Part shown: positions 26,690 through 36,103 of the stretch, piece after piece | How positions within the stretch are numbered: the first letter of the stretch is position 1 | Layout: the number at the start of each line of letters is the position of its first letter | Assembly (NCBI GenBank): GCA_016720075.1 | Contig: JADJXW010000001.1 | Span: forward strand, 124,001-188,000 | Reading direction: 5' to 3' | DNA from: Pseudomonadota bacterium | GTDB taxonomy: Bacteria > Pseudomonadota > Gammaproteobacteria > Steroidobacterales > Steroidobacteraceae | Length of the DNA stretch: 64,000 nucleotides | Notes under the pieces: model-generated | Databases searched by the model: none | What the model saw: the letters and a program-made list of their open reading frames with translations, nothing else | What the model was told of the DNA's origin: nothing | Position numbers and translations under genes: made by a program

Positions 26690-28480
26690 GTGCCACGCCT
26701 GACATCCCTGCTCTGCCTGCTGTTCCTGGTGTACTCGATTGCCGCAAACGCCGCGGCGCCAGCGCCGGTGATCGACATGAACGGCAAGACCGCCCTGGTC
26801 ACGGGTTCCACCAGTGGTCTTGGGGAAGTGGTTGCGCGGCGCCTGGGCAGGATGGGCGCCACGGTCATCGTGCACGGCCTGGACGAGAGCCGGGGCCGCG
26901 CCATCGCGGCCGAGATCACCGCGGCCGGTCCGGGGCGCGCAACCTACCAGCCAGGCGACCTGAGTTCGCTGGAGGACGTGCGCCAGCTCGCCGCGCGCAT
27001 CCGTGCGGCGCATCCGCGGCTGCATCTGCTCATCAACAACGCCGGCATCCTGGGCCGCACCGGCGACCCACGCCGCGAGAGCAGGGACGGCCACGAGCTC
27101 ACCTTCGCCATCAACTACCTCTCGCATTTCCTGCTGACGCGCGAGCTGCTGCCGCAGATTCAGGCCGGCGCGCCGGCGCGCATCGTCAATGTGGCCTCGG
27201 GCGCCCAGCGGCCGGTGGATTTCGATGACGTGATGCTGAAGCGCGACTACCAGAGCGGCACCGCCTACGCTCAGTCAAAGCTCGCGCAGGTGACGTTCAC
27301 GATGTCGCTGGCCGAGCAGCTGGATCCCGCGAAGGTGACCGTGAACGCGCTGCATCCGGCCACGATGATGAACACGCCGATGGTGCTCGGCAACGGCATG
27401 CAGGCCCGGTCGTCTGTGGAGGATGGCGCGAATGCCGTGATGCAGCTGGCGGTCGGCGCGGCATTGACCGGACGCACGGGGCTGTACTTCAACCAGATGA
27501 ACGAGGCCCGGGCGCACGCGCAGGCCTACGACGCCGCGGCCCGCAAGCGGTTGTGGGACCTCAGCGTCGCGCTGACACAGGCGCGCCCGATCGCGCAATC
27601 GCCCGTTCGTTGCGACCGCGCCTGCCTTCAGAAGTGGGTCGACAACTACCTGGCCGCGATGCGCGACCAGAACCGGGATCCGGCGCTGTTCGCCGCCGAC
27701 GTGCGCTTCACCGAGAACGGCGTGCGCCTGCCGTTCGGCCGGGAAGGCCTGTGGTGGGGCATGAGCGGCATCGGCACGTACAAGTTCTACATCCCCGACA
27801 CCGAAACGCAGCAGATCGCCTTCCTGGGCACCGTGCGCGAGAACGGCAAGACCCAGACCGATGGCGACCTCGTCGCCATCGCGCTGCGACTGAAGATCAA
27901 GGACCAGCGCATCACCGAGGTGGAGCAGATCGTCAGCCGCCCATCGAATTCGAACAGCAGCCGCGGTGACTTTCCGCCGACGGGGCAGGGCGTCGAGGCC
28001 ATGGGCGCGCCGCATCCGATCTTCACCACGTCCATTCCCGAGAACGAGCGCGCATCGCGTGCCGAGCTCATCGAAACCGCCAACTACTATTTCACGGGCC
28101 TCGAGAACAACGACGGCAAGGGTTACTACCCCTTCACCGACGACTGCGTGCGCTTCGAAAACGCGGTGGACGTGCTGGCGCGCGGCGGCACGCGAACCAC
28201 CTGCAAGAAGCAGTTCGAGGAAGGGCTGAAGGGCATTGTCGATCGCGTGCGCGACCGTCGCTTCGTGGCGGTGGATCGCGAGCGCGGCATCGTGTTCGCG
28301 TTCGGGTTCTTCGACCACCACCGCATCAACTGGACCTGGCAGCTCGGGGAGCTGTTCCGCATCGAGAAGGGGCAGATCCGGCGCATCGAGGCGATATTCC
28401 ATCGCGCGCCGTTCGGGATGTCTTCGGGCTGGAGCACGTACGAGCAGGGCATGTCCAGTCAGATCCAGGACGTAAGGTGA
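26690..28480 (+). CDS. Exported SDR dehydrogenase fused to SnoaL-like domains
   Basis: A 596-residue two-part protein. A signal peptide (TSLLCLLFLVYSIAANA) precedes a short-chain dehydrogenase with TGSTSGLG cofactor loop, NNAG and the YAQSK active site. After about residue 310 come two NTF2/SnoaL-like units (YLAAMRDQNRDPALFAADVRF; NYYFTGLENNDGKGYYPFTDD). GTG 26690 has an AGGAGA site eight bases before it. An inner ATG at 26777 would give a cytoplasmic form. SDR-SnoaL pairs occur in steroid and aromatic degradation, but the substrate here is unknown. The stop overlaps the next gene's GTG start. Confidence 0.8.
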   Translation: MPRLTSLLCLLFLVYSIAANAAAPAPVIDMNGKTALVTGSTSGLGEVVARRLGRMGATVIVHGLDESRGRAIAAEITAAGPGRATYQPGDLSSLEDVRQLAARIRAAHPRLHLLINNAGILGRTGDPRRESRDGHELTFAINYLSHFLLTRELLPQIQAGAPARIVNVASGAQRPVDFDDVMLKRDYQSGTAYAQSKLAQVTFTMSLAEQLDPAKVTVNALHPATMMNTPMVLGNGMQARSSVEDGANAVMQLAVGAALTGRTGLYFNQMNEARAHAQAYDAAARKRLWDLSVALTQARPIAQSPVRCDRACLQKWVDNYLAAMRDQNRDPALFAADVRFTENGVRLPFGREGLWWGMSGIGTYKFYIPDTETQQIAFLGTVRENGKTQTDGDLVAIALRLKIKDQRITEVEQIVSRPSNSNSSRGDFPPTGQGVEAMGAPHPIFTTSIPENERASRAELIETANYYFTGLENNDGKGYYPFTDDCVRFENAVDVLARGGTRTTCKKQFEEGLKGIVDRVRDRRFVAVDRERGIVFAFGFFDHHRINWTWQLGELFRIEKGQIRRIEAIFHRAPFGMSSGWSTYEQGMSSQIQDVR

Positions 28481-30090
28481 CGACGCAGGTCGACTACATT
28501 GTCGTGGGGTCGGGTTCCGCGGGCGCCGTGGTGGCCGCGCGACTGTCGGAAGATCCCGCGATACGCGTATTGCTGCTCGAGGCTGGTCCGCCCGACCGGC
28601 ATCCGTTCCAGCTGATGCCGCTGGCTTTCCCCAAGGTGGCGTGGGGTCGCATCGGCACCTGGCAGTACAAGACCGAGCCCGAGCCGCAGCTCCACGGCCG
28701 GCAGCTCGACTACCCGCGCGGCAGGACATTGGGCGGCACCTCGTCGATCAACGCGATGATCGCGATCCGCGGTCATCGCCGCGACTACGATCGCTGGTTC
28801 GAAAGTGGGCTTGCAGGCTGGCGCTACGCCGACGTGCTGCCGTACTTCAAGCGCCTGGAGACGAGCTGGCGCGGCGAAGGGCCTTTCCATGGTGCGCAGG
28901 GGCCGGTTCAGATCTCGCGCATGGAAGGCCCGGACCTGCTCTGGGAGCCGCTGCTGGCCTCGGCGCTGGCAGCGGGAGTGCCATTCTGCGACGACGCCAA
29001 TGGCGCCGAGCAGGATGGCATCTCGCAGATGGAAGCCACGGTGGGCGGTGGCGTGCGGTCGAGCACGGCGCAGGCGTACCTGCATCCGGCGAAGCAGCGC
29101 GCGAACCTTGTCATCCAGACCGAGGCGCTTGCACATCGCATTGAAGTGGCCAACGGGCGCGCGGTGAGCGTGCACTACCAGCAGCGCGGCCAGATCCAGA
29201 AGGCACACGCTGCGCGCGAGATCATCGTCTGCGGCGGCGCCTTCAATTCCCCGCAGCTGCTGCTGCTGTCGGGCATCGGGCCCGCGGATGAACTTCGCGC
29301 GCTCGGCATCGAGCCGGTGCACGACCTGCCCGGTGTCGGCCGCAACCTCAGCGATCATCCCAACATCCTGAACGAATACGAGCTGAAAGGCGGACAGGGG
29401 CTGACGCGCCACCTGCGCTGGGATCGCGCGGCGCTGGCCGTTGTCCGCTGGAAGCTGAACCGCAGCGGCCCGTTCGCGCTCACCGGCACCTCGGCCAATG
29501 TATTCGCGCGCACGCTGCCGGGGCTTGATCAGCCCGATATCCAGATGATGACGCTGCCGATCAGCAATAACGCCGAGCTGTGGGGGCCGGGCCTTGCCCG
29601 CAGGCCGCCGTTCCGGCTGGCCGTGCGCACCGGCTACCTTCAGCCGAAGTCGCGCGGGTGGGTGAAGCTGCGCTCGGCCAATCCAGCCGATCCCCCGCGG
29701 ATCCTGCTGAACCTGTTCGACGATCCGCGCGACCTGGAGGCGATGGTGCGGGCGGTGCGACTCTCGCGCAGTGTTTACGCCCAGGAGCCGCTGCGGGACA
29801 TGATCCGCGGCGAAGCGCTGCCCGGTCCGGGCACCGACGATGATGAGGCATTGAAAGAGCACATTCGACGCAACGCGGGGCATCGCTCGCATCCCGTCGG
29901 CACCTGCCGGATGGGGCACGACGCGCTGGCGGTGGTGGACGAGCAGCTGCGTGTGCGCGGCATCAGCGGCCTGCGCGTCGCCGATGCCTCGGTAATGCCC
30001 GATGTGCCGAGCGGCAACACCAACCTGCCAGCGATCATGGTGGGCGAGCGCGCCGCGGATCTCGTCCTGGGGCGTTCAATCGGGATTTGA
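28477..30090 (+). CDS. GMC-family FAD oxidoreductase (choline dehydrogenase-like)
   Basis: A 537-residue flavoprotein of the glucose-methanol-choline family, which oxidises alcohols with FAD. The dinucleotide site is VVGSGSAGAVVAARL at residues 9-23, followed by the GMC signatures RGRTLGGTSSINAMI and GGAFNSPQLLLLSGIGP. The catalytic histidine lies in RSHPVGTCRMG, and GNTNLPAIMVGERAA ends the fold. There is no signal peptide. GTG 28477 overlaps the stop of the SDR-SnoaL gene (GTGA), so the two oxidoreductases are translationally coupled and may act on the same alcohol or ketone series. Confidence 0.9.
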   Translation: MTTQVDYIVVGSGSAGAVVAARLSEDPAIRVLLLEAGPPDRHPFQLMPLAFPKVAWGRIGTWQYKTEPEPQLHGRQLDYPRGRTLGGTSSINAMIAIRGHRRDYDRWFESGLAGWRYADVLPYFKRLETSWRGEGPFHGAQGPVQISRMEGPDLLWEPLLASALAAGVPFCDDANGAEQDGISQMEATVGGGVRSSTAQAYLHPAKQRANLVIQTEALAHRIEVANGRAVSVHYQQRGQIQKAHAAREIIVCGGAFNSPQLLLLSGIGPADELRALGIEPVHDLPGVGRNLSDHPNILNEYELKGGQGLTRHLRWDRAALAVVRWKLNRSGPFALTGTSANVFARTLPGLDQPDIQMMTLPISNNAELWGPGLARRPPFRLAVRTGYLQPKSRGWVKLRSANPADPPRILLNLFDDPRDLEAMVRAVRLSRSVYAQEPLRDMIRGEALPGPGTDDDEALKEHIRRNAGHRSHPVGTCRMGHDALAVVDEQLRVRGISGLRVADASVMPDVPSGNTNLPAIMVGERAADLVLGRSIGI

Positions 30091-30104
30091 CGAACCCGTG
30101 GGAA

Positions 30105-30416
30105 TCAGAACGCGCGGTAGCCGCGTGACCTTCCGGGCTTGCGCCGCGCGCTGATGATGCGGATCACGCTCACCAATGCGCCGCCACCGATGACGCCGCA
30201 GGCCATCTGGACGGCCAGGGAAGTGAGGTCCAGGGAGCCGCTGCCGAAACCGCCCAGACCGACAAGCCCGGGAAGCTGCGCGCAGCCCACGCCGCCCAGG
30301 GCACCCAGCAGCGAATTGTCGGCGGTTCCAGAGGCGCGATGACGCAATGCGCCGCTGGCGGCATTGCCGCCAATGACGCCGCTGACGAGCTGGATTGTCA
30401 GATTCAGTGGAACCAC
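30105..30416 (-). CDS. Glycine-rich hydrophobic protein of unknown function
   Basis: A 103-residue protein dominated by glycine-rich, membrane-compatible segments (IQLVSGVIGGNAASG; LLGALGGVGCAQLPGLVGLG; LAVQMACGVIGGGALVSVI). It ends in the basic RRKPGRSRGYRAF. Similar small proteins are conserved in proteobacteria without assigned function; they resemble repeated glycine-zipper helices, which can insert into membranes. The start is taken as GTG 30416. It is convergent with the GMC gene and divergent from the response regulator. Confidence 0.55.
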   Translation of the reverse strand: MVPLNLTIQLVSGVIGGNAASGALRHRASGTADNSLLGALGGVGCAQLPGLVGLGGFGSGSLDLTSLAVQMACGVIGGGALVSVIRIISARRKPGRSRGYRAF

Positions 30417-30567
30417 GGATCAGCACCCTGCGTGGATGCAGTCCATTGTGCGCCGGAGTCGAGCCGCAGAATCGCTTCTTGTTTGTAAAATTCTCTGCAG
30501 GGAGTCGTTGCGCAAGCGCGCATCACCTAGGATTGCGCCCGCTGGCGGTGACGGTGACACTTCGAAC

Positions 30568-31263
30568 ATGCGCGTTGCACTACTGGAAGACGAGGCCGAG
30601 CAGGTTGATCGCATCTCGCGGCTGCTCGAGGAGGCGGGTCACCTGGTTCACGCCTTCCCGCGCGGCCGCGCGCTGCTGAATACGCTGCGCACGGAATCCT
30701 TCGATCTGATCATTCTCGACTGGGAGGTGCCGGGGCAGTCGGGGCTCGAGGTGCTCGAGGTGCTGCGCGCGCGCACGGCACCGAAGATTCCCGTGCTGTT
30801 CCTGACACATCGCGACTCCGAAGCCGACGTGGTGCAGGCACTGCAGGCCGGGGCGGATGATTTCCTGATCAAGCCAGCCAGGGACCGGGAACTGCTGGCG
30901 CGGCTCGACGCTCTGGGGCGGCGTTTCTCGGGCCACGCGCAGGCCCAGGAGTTCATCGAAGTCGCGCCATTTCGCGTGGACCTCGAGAACCACCGGATCG
31001 AGCGGGATGGCAAGTCCCTCGAGCTCACGCGCCGCGAGTTCGAAGTGGCGGTGCTGCTGTTCCGGAACCTCGGCCAGGTGCTGTCCCGGGGGCACATCAT
31101 GGAAGTCGTGTGGGGACAGCCTGATGCCACCACCACCCGCACGGTCGACATGCACGTGAGCCGTGTCCGACAGGTGCTGGGCCTGTCCGCCGCGATCGGT
31201 CTGCGCCTGACGGCGATCTATGGTTTCGGCTACCGGCTCGAACGGGTCCAGGAAGGACTCTGA
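30568..31263 (+). CDS. OmpR-family response regulator
   Basis: A 231-residue two-component regulator. The receiver domain has the acidic pair in ALLEDEAEQ, phosphoacceptor Asp51 in LIILDWEVPG, the conserved Thr in LFLTHRD and Lys in DDFLIKPARD. The C-terminal winged helix shows LTRREFEVAVLLFRNLGQVLSR and TRTVDMHVSRVRQVLG. It is the first gene of a three-gene operon and should be phosphorylated by the CHASE2 kinase encoded two genes on. TGATG overlap joins it to the FecR/LysM gene. The intact catalytic residues imply a working regulator. Confidence 0.92.
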   Translation: MRVALLEDEAEQVDRISRLLEEAGHLVHAFPRGRALLNTLRTESFDLIILDWEVPGQSGLEVLEVLRARTAPKIPVLFLTHRDSEADVVQALQAGADDFLIKPARDRELLARLDALGRRFSGHAQAQEFIEVAPFRVDLENHRIERDGKSLELTRREFEVAVLLFRNLGQVLSRGHIMEVVWGQPDATTTRTVDMHVSRVRQVLGLSAAIGLRLTAIYGFGYRLERVQEGL

Positions 31264-32924
31264 TGCGCCTGTCCAGACCTTCCGTACCCGCGAGGGTGGT
31301 GGTCACGGCACTTGCGCTGCTGTCGGGGATGCCTGCTGCGAGTGCGCAGCAGGCGGCGCCGGCAACTGTCGCAGCGGCCACGGATCCCCAGTTCATCTAC
31401 CGGTTTCGCGCGCGCGATACGCTGATTCAGGTGAGCCAGCGCCTGCTGCTGCAGCCGCAGCGCTGGCCCGAACTGCAGCGCCTCAATGGCATCCGCAATA
31501 CCCTGAACATCGCACCGGATACCCCGATCCGCATACCCTACTCGTGGCTGAAGCTGTCCCCCGACACGGCAGTCGTGCAGCAAGTCGCCGGGTCCGTCAC
31601 GCGCGACGGAGTGCAGGTCGCGCAGGGTGACCTGCTTGCGCAGGGCACGCGCATCGAAACCTCCGTCGATGGCTCGGTCAGCATTCTGTTCGCCGACCAG
31701 TCGGTGGTCACGCTGCACAGGTCCAGTGTGCTGCGACTTGAGCGAATGCAGCGTGTGGAAGGCGTCAGCGACGGTCACAGCACCGAACTGCGGCTGGAAT
31801 CGGGTCGCATCGAAACCACCGTGAAGCCGAAACGCGACGTCGGCCGCTTCGAGATCGTCACGCCGGTGGCCATATCAGCGGTAAGAGGGACGCAGTTTCG
31901 AACCGGCTTCGATGGCACGACCACGCAGGCGACTACCGAAACACTGGAGGGCACGGTCGGCGTCGCCGCCTCGCTGGGAGCAGCGGCCGTCGGTGCGGGC
32001 TTTGGCACGCGCGTCGAGTCCAGTGGTTCGGTGCTGGCGCCCGTCCCGTTGTTGGTCGCGCCCGACCTGACGTCGTTGCCCCCGACGAACGCGCGGCCTG
32101 GGCTGCGCGTCGAGTTCCCGCCTGTCGCTGAAGCCGCCTCATACCGCGTGCAACTGGCATCCGACCCGGATTTCCGCGCCGTGCAGGCGGACGCGGTGTC
32201 CGGGGCGCCCGCGTTCGACGTACCAGTGCCGGCAGACGGCAGCTACTGGCTGCGCGTGCGCGCCATCGATTCCCGGGGCATCGAGGGGCGCGATGCGCAG
32301 CGGGCCTTTACCCAGCATGTGTTGCCGGCCGCGCCGGTTGCCCTGGCGCCCGCCCCGGACGCGCGCATCTACGCCACAGGAGTCACGCTGCAGTGGTCGG
32401 CGCGTGCCGAGGCCGCGCGCTATCGCCTGCAGTTGTCCGGCGATCCGCAGTTCGGCGATCTCATCGCTGATCGCCAGGTCGAATCCGGCCCCGGCGCCAC
32501 GCTTGAAGAACTGCCTCCCGGTGTCTACTTCTGGCGCGTGGCGGGCCTGAGCAGCAGTGGCGAGTCTGGCGACTGGAGCCAGTCAGGCCGTTTCCACCAG
32601 CGTCCGCCAACTCCAGCGCTTGCGGCGATGCAGGGCGAACCGAGGTCGTTGCGCCTGGCCTGGGCGACGCGTCCTGGCGAACGCTACCGGCTCCAGGTTT
32701 CGAGGGAAACCGCGTTCGCGCGGCCGATCGTGGACGCGGTGCTGGAAGGCGGTGAGTTCGCCCTCGCGCGGCCTGCAAGCGGAACGTACTACGCGCGCCT
32801 GCAGGTGATCGATGCGCTGGGCGTGGCGGATCCAATGGGAGCGACGCAGCAGTTCGACATGCCCGTGCCGCGCTGGCTCAAGGTGCTGCTGGGCTCGACG
32901 GTGCTGCTGCCGTTGCTGCTATGA
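31263..32924 (+). CDS. Exported LysM-FecR domain sensor protein
   Basis: A 553-residue envelope protein. A signal peptide ends near PAASAQ. A LysM-like segment follows (FIYRFRARDTLIQVSQRLL with IRIPYSWL), then a FecR domain (GSVSILFADQSVVTLHRSSVLRLER; VRGTQFRTG). Three or more fibronectin-like repeats come next (LRVEFPPVAEAASYRVQLASDPDF; LQWSARAEAARYRLQLSGDPQF; LRLAWATRPGERYRLQVS). A short hydrophobic C-terminus (LKVLLGSTVLLPLLL) may anchor it. It lies between the regulator and the kinase with overlaps on both sides. It probably senses a cell-wall state and informs the kinase (inference). Confidence 0.82.
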   Translation: MRLSRPSVPARVVVTALALLSGMPAASAQQAAPATVAAATDPQFIYRFRARDTLIQVSQRLLLQPQRWPELQRLNGIRNTLNIAPDTPIRIPYSWLKLSPDTAVVQQVAGSVTRDGVQVAQGDLLAQGTRIETSVDGSVSILFADQSVVTLHRSSVLRLERMQRVEGVSDGHSTELRLESGRIETTVKPKRDVGRFEIVTPVAISAVRGTQFRTGFDGTTTQATTETLEGTVGVAASLGAAAVGAGFGTRVESSGSVLAPVPLLVAPDLTSLPPTNARPGLRVEFPPVAEAASYRVQLASDPDFRAVQADAVSGAPAFDVPVPADGSYWLRVRAIDSRGIEGRDAQRAFTQHVLPAAPVALAPAPDARIYATGVTLQWSARAEAARYRLQLSGDPQFGDLIADRQVESGPGATLEELPPGVYFWRVAGLSSSGESGDWSQSGRFHQRPPTPALAAMQGEPRSLRLAWATRPGERYRLQVSRETAFARPIVDAVLEGGEFALARPASGTYYARLQVIDALGVADPMGATQQFDMPVPRWLKVLLGSTVLLPLLL

Positions 32925-35251
32925 GCGTGGAGCATTCCGGGCGCAACGCCATCCGGCAGTGGGCCGGCCTGCTGGCATGCGTGCTGGTGTCCACGGCGCT
33001 GGCCGGGGCGTATGAGGTTTTCTGGAGGGCGGATCTTTCGATCTATGACGCCGCGTTACCGGTGCGTTCCGCGCCCGGCGACGTCGTGATCGTGGCGGTG
33101 GATGACGCCAGCATCGCCGAACTCGGGCGCTGGCCCTGGTCGCGCGCCACGCATGCCAGGCTCATGGACCAGTTGACGCGCTCCGGTGTGCGCGCGGTCG
33201 CCCTCGACATCCTGTTCACTGAACCCAGCGCGGAGAACGCCACGGCAGATGCCGAACTGGCCGCAGCCATTGCCCGCGGGCCGCCTACCGTGCTGCCGCT
33301 GGCAGTGGAGATGCCCGGCGCCGGCCGCCCGCTGCGCGTTCTGCCGCCGATTCCGGCGCTGGCGCAGGTCGCAGCGGGCACGGGACACGTTCACCTGGAG
33401 CTTGATCGTGACGGCGTGGGACGAAGCGTGTTCCTGCGGGAGGGTCCCGGAGAGGCAAGGCTTCCGCACCTGATGCTCTCGCTGCTCGAGCACGCGCCGA
33501 ACGAACCGACTCCCGTGTTGAAAGGCGGGCGCCATCCGGATCCTGACGCGGCCGCGGACGTCTGGGTACGCGACTACCAGATGCTGATTCCGTTCCTCGG
33601 GGCGCCGGGACATTTCCAGAGACTGTCCTACGCCGACGTGCTGATGGGGCGAGTTCCGTCGGACCGTTTGCGCGGCAAGCTGGTGCTGGTGGGCATGACG
33701 GCACAGGGCACCGGCGATTCCTATCCCACGCCGCGTTCCGGCCATGGGGTGGCGATGCCGGGCGTGGAGATTTCCGCCAACGTGCTGCAGGGGCTGCGCG
33801 AGCAGAACATCATCCGCCCGTTACCCAGGGTTCCTGCCATCCTGCTGGCGCTGGTTCCGATCGTGCTCGTCGCGTTGGGATTCCTGCGCCTGTCGCCCAG
33901 CCAATCTCTCATCCTGGCAGGCGTAGCCTGGCTTGCCACGCTGGCGACCAGCGTGTTCGCGCTGCAGGCGGCCGGCTATTGGTGGCCGCCGGTTGCCACG
34001 CTGGCGGCCCTGCTGGTGATGTACCCGCTCTGGAGCTGGCGCCGACTGGAGGCCACGCAGCGATACCTGGACGAGGAGCTCACGCGACTGGCGCGCGAAC
34101 GCTTTCCATTCGCCGGGTCGCCAAAGCCGGCGATCGGCACAACGCCGTTTGCCGACGTGATTGAACGGCGCATTTCCATCGTGCGTGAAGCGGTGCAGCG
34201 ATCGCGGGATGCCCGGCGGCTGTTTGCCGATACCCTCAAGGCCCTGCCTGCCGCCACGATTCTTGCAGACGACGACGGGCGCGTCGTGATCTCGAATCCT
34301 GCGGCCGCGAAGCTGTTCGGCGTGGCGGATGAGGCCGCCCTGGAAGGGCAGCCGCTCGATGCCTTTCTGGGCAGGAATGCCCGCGACGCGGCGCTGTCCT
34401 TCCTCAATCTGTCGACGCACGCGCCCGGAGAGCTGGAATCCCTGCTGCAGCCGGCTGGTCGCAATGTGCTGGTGCGAACGGTGCCCTTCATGGGAGGAGC
34501 CGGTGTGCGGGTCGGCACCATCATCGAGATCACCGACATCAGCGAACTGCGCGCCGCGCAGCGCGAGCGCGAAGACACGCTGCGATTCCTGTCGCACGAC
34601 ATGAAGAGCCCGGCCTCATCTTTGATCGGACTTGCCCGGCTGCAGCGTGACCGCGAGCGCGCACTGGCGCCCGAGCAGCTCTCGCAGCGCCTGGAGCTGC
34701 TCGCGCAGCGCCTGCTTGCGCTGGTCGATGGATTCGTCGGCCTGGCCAGGGCCGAAGCCGTGGATCCTTCGGCATTCGAGGAGCTGGATCTGCGGGACGC
34801 GCTGCAGGATGCCATCGATGAGGTATGGGCCGTGGCCCAATCGCGGCGCATCGAGGTGCGCGCGCCACTGCCGACCGTGTCCCTGCTGGTACAGGGGGAC
34901 AGGACGCTGCTGGCACGAGCCCTGATCAACCTGCTCGGCAATGCGCTGAAGTTCTCGCCGCAGGGCGGCAGCGTGCAGGTCAGGTGCCGCGTGCATCGGC
35001 GGGATGTCACCGTGGAAGTGGAGGACAGCGGTCCGGGGGTCGCCGAAGAGGCGAGGGATTCGCTGTTCCAGCGCTTCACGCGCCGCGTGCATCGCGGTCA
35101 GTCCGATCCGGGGGGCGCCGGGCTGGGCCTCGCCTTCGTGCGCGTCGTGGCCGAGAAGCATGGGGGCCGCGTGTGGATGCAGGGAACCCCTTCTGGCAGC
35201 GCGCTGTTCGCGATCGCCTTGCCCCTGTCGTCGCGGTCCAGCGCGACCTGA
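32921..35251 (+). CDS. CHASE2-PAS sensor histidine kinase
   Basis: A 776-residue membrane kinase. After a first membrane helix (residues about 15-35) comes a periplasmic CHASE2 domain (VVIVAVDDASIAELGRWPWSR; GKLVLVGMTAQGTGD), then three membrane helices (residues about 300-375), a PAS domain (TLKALPAATILADDDGRVVI), a HisKA domain with phosphoacceptor His559 in FLSHDMKSP, and an ATPase domain (NLLGNALKFSP, DSGPGV, GAGLGLAFV). It is the kinase partner of the regulator at 30568. The whole operon senses an unknown envelope signal. Start ATG 32921 overlaps the FecR gene by four bases. Confidence 0.9.
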   Translation: MSVEHSGRNAIRQWAGLLACVLVSTALAGAYEVFWRADLSIYDAALPVRSAPGDVVIVAVDDASIAELGRWPWSRATHARLMDQLTRSGVRAVALDILFTEPSAENATADAELAAAIARGPPTVLPLAVEMPGAGRPLRVLPPIPALAQVAAGTGHVHLELDRDGVGRSVFLREGPGEARLPHLMLSLLEHAPNEPTPVLKGGRHPDPDAAADVWVRDYQMLIPFLGAPGHFQRLSYADVLMGRVPSDRLRGKLVLVGMTAQGTGDSYPTPRSGHGVAMPGVEISANVLQGLREQNIIRPLPRVPAILLALVPIVLVALGFLRLSPSQSLILAGVAWLATLATSVFALQAAGYWWPPVATLAALLVMYPLWSWRRLEATQRYLDEELTRLARERFPFAGSPKPAIGTTPFADVIERRISIVREAVQRSRDARRLFADTLKALPAATILADDDGRVVISNPAAAKLFGVADEAALEGQPLDAFLGRNARDAALSFLNLSTHAPGELESLLQPAGRNVLVRTVPFMGGAGVRVGTIIEITDISELRAAQREREDTLRFLSHDMKSPASSLIGLARLQRDRERALAPEQLSQRLELLAQRLLALVDGFVGLARAEAVDPSAFEELDLRDALQDAIDEVWAVAQSRRIEVRAPLPTVSLLVQGDRTLLARALINLLGNALKFSPQGGSVQVRCRVHRRDVTVEVEDSGPGVAEEARDSLFQRFTRRVHRGQSDPGGAGLGLAFVRVVAEKHGGRVWMQGTPSGSALFAIALPLSSRSSAT

Positions 35252-35332
35252 CAGTCTTTTACAGTTCCGGATCCAGGCTTCGGAAATACTCGCGCCGCCA
35301 CATTGTCGTGGCTCTGGCAAGGGTATTCCGAA

Positions 35333-36073
35333 GTGAAACTGCGCAACATTGCTCTGCTCCTGGTCGCCACTGCACCGCTGGTCGCTCATGCCGAGGACTG
35401 GAAGGGCAAGGGTCAGGCTGGCCTGTTGATCTCGCAGGGCAACACGGAGGCAAAGTCCGCCAATGCCGCGCTCGAGCTGACGCGCACCGCGGACGCCTGG
35501 AAGCATGCATTCACCGCCGCGGCCCTGTACGGCAAGAGCGGCGAGGTCCAGTCCGCCGAGCGCTGGAGCATCGGCTGGCAGTCGGATCGTGACATCACCC
35601 CGCGCCTGTTCGGATTCGGTGCGCTGCGCTATGGCCGCGACAAGTTCAGCGGGTTCCAGTACCAGGCCACGGTCTCCACTGGCCTGGGCTACAAGTTCAT
35701 CGACACCGAGCCCACCAAACTGACGGGCCGCGTGGGCGCCGGCTATCGAAAGTTCCGTCCGGAGCTCATCACGAAGGACGCCTCCGGCGCCGTCATCAGC
35801 CGCACCCGGCTCGACAGTGTCGGGGATGCCGTGCTGACGGCCGGAATCGACTATGACCATGCGTTCAACGAGACCACGAGCCTGTCCAACCGGTTCCTGG
35901 TCGAAGCGGGCTCGGGCAACACGCTGTTCACCAACAACCTCGCGCTCGCCGTGAAGATGAGCGACAAGCTGGCGCTGAGCCTGGGTGTGAATGTCCAGCA
36001 CAACACCAAGCCGCCCGCGGGACTGAAGAACCGCGACGTGATCGAAACCATCAATCTCGTCTACGCGTTCTGA
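35333..36073 (+). CDS. YdiY-like (DUF481) outer-membrane beta-barrel protein
   Basis: A 246-residue exported protein. The signal peptide ends at LVAHA, and the mature part reads like the DUF481/YdiY barrel: GKGQAGLLISQGNTEAKSAN at the start, GYKFIDTEPTKLTGRVGAGYR midway, and a terminal aromatic residue in TINLVYAF as expected for an outer-membrane barrel. GTG 35333 is chosen because it opens the signal peptide; the frame is open further upstream. It may be the first gene of an envelope cluster running to the terminator at 38478. Role unknown. Confidence 0.78.
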   Translation: MKLRNIALLLVATAPLVAHAEDWKGKGQAGLLISQGNTEAKSANAALELTRTADAWKHAFTAAALYGKSGEVQSAERWSIGWQSDRDITPRLFGFGALRYGRDKFSGFQYQATVSTGLGYKFIDTEPTKLTGRVGAGYRKFRPELITKDASGAVISRTRLDSVGDAVLTAGIDYDHAFNETTSLSNRFLVEAGSGNTLFTNNLALAVKMSDKLALSLGVNVQHNTKPPAGLKNRDVIETINLVYAF

Positions 36074-36103
36074 CATCGAATCAAGCAAACAGGAGTTTTA
36101 GTC

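Noticed and set aside
28459..29919. Minus-strand open frame opposite the GMC oxidoreductase
   Set aside because: GMC motifs are clear on the plus strand; the opposite frame is low-complexity and overlaps completely.
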